Assembly (NCBI GenBank): GCA_027596945.1 | Contig: JADGJH010000144.1 | Span: 2,054-22,756, forward strand | From: Physocladia obscura | Taxonomy: Eukaryota > Chytridiomycota > Chytridiomycetes > Chytridiales > Chytriomycetaceae | Reading direction: 5' to 3' | Length of the DNA: 20,703 nucleotides | Shown here: in pieces, positions 18,108-20,703 of the stretch | Numbering within the stretch: position 1 is the first letter of the stretch | Layout: every line of letters starts with the position of its first letter | Program-made: the position numbers and the translations under genes | Notes under the pieces: generated by a model | Databases searched by the model: none | What the model saw: the letters and a program-made list of their open reading frames with translations, nothing else | Told to the model about the DNA's origin: nothing

Positions 18108-18727
18108 GATGGCGTGGCCGTTGGAGGCGGCGACGGCGAGCGGCCAGTTGTCGGACACGGCGGAGTCGGGCTGCCCGTGGCCCAGCAGCGCGCGCACCAC
18201 GGCGCTGTGGCCGCGCAATCACGCCCACTGCAGCGCGTAGTTGTTGCGCGCCCACCACCACCCGGCGTGTCCGATTTCCGCCGACGCGCGGATCGCCGCG
18301 TTGTCGCCGCCCGCACAGATTATCGCGTGGTGCTGGTCCTGGTCGATCGTTGCAAAGTCGTGCGCGTTCAGCAGCGCGGAGGCCACGAGGCTGTCCGTGT
18401 CTTCTTCGGCCTGCTGCTGCTGCTGCTTTGCGCCTCGCTTTTCCTGCTGCTGCGCGAGAATTCACCGTCACAGTGCTGGATGTGCCGCGTCGCCGCCTTG
18501 TGGTTTTGCGGGAGGTACGGCCAGTCGCCCCAAACAAGCGCGCATTTGCCGCGGCTGAAGGCGGCCGCCTCGTGCTGTACCGCAAACAAAGCATCGGCGC
18601 CAACTAATCGAACGAGCTTGTCTAGCGGTACCAGTGCTTGCGCTACAGAAAGCAGCGACGAGGGATGTCTTGTTACCGGCAGCCAACGCGTAATCATGGC
18701 CCACACTTCGTAAAGAAGCTCATTCAT
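18108..18727 (-). pseudogene. F-box-like/ankyrin-repeat gene, truncated and frameshifted
   Basis: ATG 18,727 opens MNELLYEVWAMITRWLPVTR, a Leu/Pro/Trp pattern like a degenerate F-box, followed by VQHEAAAFSRGKCALVWGDW and PYLPQNHKAAT. A net one-base loss near 18,455-18,490 then shifts the frame. The continuing frame reads QQQEKRGAKQQQQQAEEDTD, AHDFATIDQDQHHAIICAGG, DNAAIRASAEIGHAGWWWAR, NNYALQWA, a TGA at about 18,213, then LRGHSAVVRALLGHGQPDSA and DNWPLAVAASNGHAI. The repeats DNAAIRASAEIGHA, RNNYALQWA and DNWPLAVAASNGHA are ankyrin-like helices. The gene is GC-rich and ends abruptly at about 18,105, where AT-rich gag sequence begins. Such proteins are usually protein-binding adaptors; none is functional here. 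A sequencing error could account for one lesion but not for all three. Confidence 0.75.
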
Positions 18728-18890
18728 TTTTTTTCTATATTTTTTTTAATAATAACGCCTGAAGGTGGCACTCGCTCTTAAGTTTGCTTCTAAATTTTTA
18801 AAATTTTTTTTTTTTTAGTTGAAGGGTTTTGTGCACAAATGTAACAAAACACCAATAACACCACCCGCAAACACCCACGTAAGCTTTTAC

Positions 18891-18898
18891 TATAAAAG
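18891..18898 (+). promoter_or_regulatory. TATA-box-like TATAAAAG
   Basis: A perfect TATAAAAG on the plus strand would direct transcription rightward, away from the ankyrin gene. Nothing clearly coding lies downstream; the first ATG frame after it (18,963) has only about 23 codons. It may be fortuitous or serve a non-coding or interrupted gene. Confidence 0.25.
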
Positions 18899-19110
18899 TC
18901 ACGCACAACACAAGAGAGGTTGGCGGAGAAAATAATGCAATAGCCAACATTTACTTGGCGTCATGCTCGGCGACGGTACATTCCCTGAGAAAAAATTGGC
19001 GGATTTTCGTTTTATAAAACTATGGGTGACTTGACCACCTCGTCACCGTAAATTACCAACGGCGACAAAAATCCCGACGTCGGCAAAGACAATCTGGTGA
19101 CCCGCAGACC

Positions 19111-19133
19111 TACTACTACTACTACTACTACTA
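19111..19133 (+). repeat. TAC trinucleotide microsatellite
   Basis: Seven full TAC units plus TA form an uninterrupted 23-bp tract. Confidence 0.9.
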
Positions 19134-19520
19134 ACGCAACTATGCTACTATCGCGCACGAACGAATCGCCATCGCATGATATAGCTTTTCGATATTGTCC
19201 TAAGCGAAAAAAAAACAATGCAGAATGGATCCATTGTGAGCATGTGTGTATGCATGCGGCGAATACACTCGTCAGATGACAGCACCTATCCTCTCACTGT
19301 TCTCGACTGACTCGCATATATTCGGGGCAGTTTGTTGACGGATCGGTGCGTAAATGGGGCAAGCTGAGGCAAATTTTATAGGGGTTAAACCGGCACATAA
19401 CCTGTATCTCGCGCTCCTAACTTCGGTCATGCAGTTTGTGGCCGCGTTCGTCCGATCAAAAATGGTGAAGCATTATTTGCTCGCGATCAGGGCGCGGTTG
19501 GTGGCTCAAATGAAAAAAAT

Positions 19521-20030
19521 TTAAAGGTTAATTAAGCGAGTGGATATTACAAAGATTGTGCTCGTTTCTATTTTCCTGTTTACTTCAATTATTTTTTTGG
19601 ACATTGAAAAATTTTCTTGTGTTCAAAAAAATTTATTGCATAATGCATTTGCCCTTTTCGAAAAAGAAAAAATAGAAATAACAAAATAGCTAATTATTAT
19701 TCCATGGGTGCAACAATGAACTCGATAATAGCGCCAGACTTTCACGTACAAGTTTGATTTTTTTTTTTTTTTGGTTGAAAGAATACGCGTATATCCACAA
19801 TGGCCAAATTTCACTTGTGTAAACAACAAATCAACACCTCAGCAGGATTCTGTTGGAGGATAATTTTATAAAGTGACTGACAGTTATTGTGGATATTGCC
19901 ACATTTCACAACTACCGTCACGCCCAATTTATCATGCCTATGCTCCCTCAAGCGTTTGTGGTCTGTTCATCACTTGTTTATGCTTATGTTGTACTATTTT
20001 TATTTTGTTATGTTAAAATAAATAGACAGT
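19521..20030. other. AT-rich DNA, no gene seen
   Basis: It contains a 15-nt T run (19,758-19,772), a TACGCGTA palindrome near 19,785 and only short chance frames. CpG is still present at intervals. Confidence 0.45.
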
Positions 20031-20703
20031 TGCGAAAAGTTGTCCCCACAACAACTCAATGCCATATATGTATTCAACCCAGCTACTGATATCCAGGCAT
20101 AGCTATGAATATGTATATATTAGTGATGGCATCAGGATGACTGATGTCATTCCACAGAGACTACTACAGGTCAAAGTTGAGCATAGGTGTCTTCAGAAAA
20201 ACAGTGAATACCAGAGGACATCAAAATTCAGACTGCTGCCAAAAATTGACTATTTTTTTTTTTTTTTTTGTTTTGAAATTGAGTGGCTTGCTTTGCAAGA
20301 CGTGTAGACAGAGAAGCTGAGGCAGCAGTAGTTGCATCTGTAAATAGTTTGAACAAATTGTGCAAACTCAAAATGAAACTTTTTCTACACACAATCTGTG
20401 GCTGCTTTGATTTTCTAATTGTAGATAAAGAAACATATGCATTGATTTGTCTCAGAACAATCAAGATAGGGGTAGTATGAGGGGATTGGGAGGCACTCAC
20501 CCAAAAAAAAAAAATGGAGATTTTGGGGTGATTCCATGGAGATGCAAAGGGTACCTACTCAGTTTGTGCAGCAACAAGGCTGGCATAAAGAAATAAAAAT
20601 CAAGTTTTTATTATCTACTCTTTGGTTCCTGAAAATTCTTGTCAGTGCTGTGTTCTAGGAAGTGATTTACAGAAAAATTGTATTTCCAAGAAAAAAACCT
20701 GTA
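20031..20703. other. CpG-poor AT-rich DNA, probable start of another repeat block
   Basis: Only one CpG (20,301) occurs after about 20,035. The stretch resembles the 6-18 kb block in composition and carries a 17-nt T run (20,253-20,269) and a 12-nt A run (20,503-20,514). Short frames such as 20,283-20,480 plus have no recognisable family. Confidence 0.45.

Larger units (their letters stand above)
18728..19520. other. Upstream region of the ankyrin pseudogene, no gene seen
   Basis: It has normal CpG content, unlike the repeat blocks, so it resembles ordinary unmethylated intergenic or promoter DNA. No open frame longer than about 65 codons is convincing. It contains a TATA-like box, two TTGGCGGA motifs and a TAC microsatellite. 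A T run lies at about 18,806-18,817. Confidence 0.5.

Noticed and set aside
13200..18110. Copia LTRs and primer-binding site
   Set aside because: I looked for matching terminal repeats and a tRNA-complementary site next to gag and RNase H and found none convincing by eye.
17866..18603. A 245-codon minus frame running from the ankyrin gene into gag
   Set aside because: Its N-terminal part is the wrong frame of the ankyrin sequence (Arg/Ala-rich) and only its end is true gag. The continuity is chance and not a fusion protein.
18084..18713. A 209-codon plus-strand frame opposite the ankyrin gene
   Set aside because: GC-rich shadow; the ankyrin repeats and the F-box-like start are on the minus strand.

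Overview
Eukaryotic nuclear DNA. The genes carry short spliceosomal introns (51, 55 and 120 nt supported) and encode eukaryote-type proteins. The mix of a CCCH/DUF1771/Smr protein, an F-box-like/ankyrin gene with repeated D-N-x-A/P-L spacing, tight gene packing and heavily decayed transposons looks most like an early-diverging (chytrid-like) fungus. That assignment is an inference of moderate to low confidence. I found no tRNA, rRNA, CRISPR array or prokaryotic operon.

Left gene island (1-5,480): four genes packed tightly. On the minus strand, the 5' part of an unidentified gene runs off the left edge (possible Pif1-type helicase, weak). Forty-three nt upstream of its ATG ends a three-exon Lines (LINS1) homologue of 519 aa. 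Its ATG lies only 20 bp from the ATG of a divergent plus-strand gene, a two-exon mitochondrial-type PP2C of the pyruvate dehydrogenase phosphatase family (504 aa). A single-exon CCCH zinc-finger/DUF1771/Smr protein (507 aa) follows 111 bp downstream on the plus strand.

Repeat block (about 5.5-18.1 kb): AT-rich, strongly CpG-depleted DNA with no intact gene. Recognisable remains are: a Tc1/mariner-like DDE transposase (copy A, plus, 6.7-7.5 kb); an unassigned minus-strand coding remnant facing it (7.6-8.6 kb); a pogo-like CENP-B-HTH/DDE_1 transposase (plus, 9.05-10.16 kb); a Sel1-repeat fragment (plus, about 13 kb); and a Ty1/copia-like retrotransposon on the minus strand. The copia element has RNase H, RT and integrase pieces at 13.24-15.6 kb and a gag CCHC knuckle at 17.9 kb. 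It is split by a 2 kb segment holding a second Tc1-like transposase (copy B, minus) and an unknown helical reading frame (plus) arranged tail to tail. About 2.7 kb (10.2-12.9 kb) contains nothing I recognise.

Right island (18.1-20.0 kb): at about 18,105 the AT-rich gag sequence abuts the GC-rich N-terminal part of an F-box-like/ankyrin gene. That gene is truncated there and also carries a frameshift and a nonsense codon. Its presumed upstream region holds a TATA box pointing away from it and a TAC microsatellite. From about 20.03 kb the DNA becomes CpG-poor again, suggesting a second repeat block.

The most informative signal is the CpG pattern. CpG is abundant in the gene islands and almost absent in the transposon blocks (none at all over about 1.79 kb), with a sharp step at the ankyrin/gag junction. 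This is the footprint expected of long-term CpG methylation and deamination of repeats. I did not find convincing evidence for an undescribed defence or biosynthetic system.
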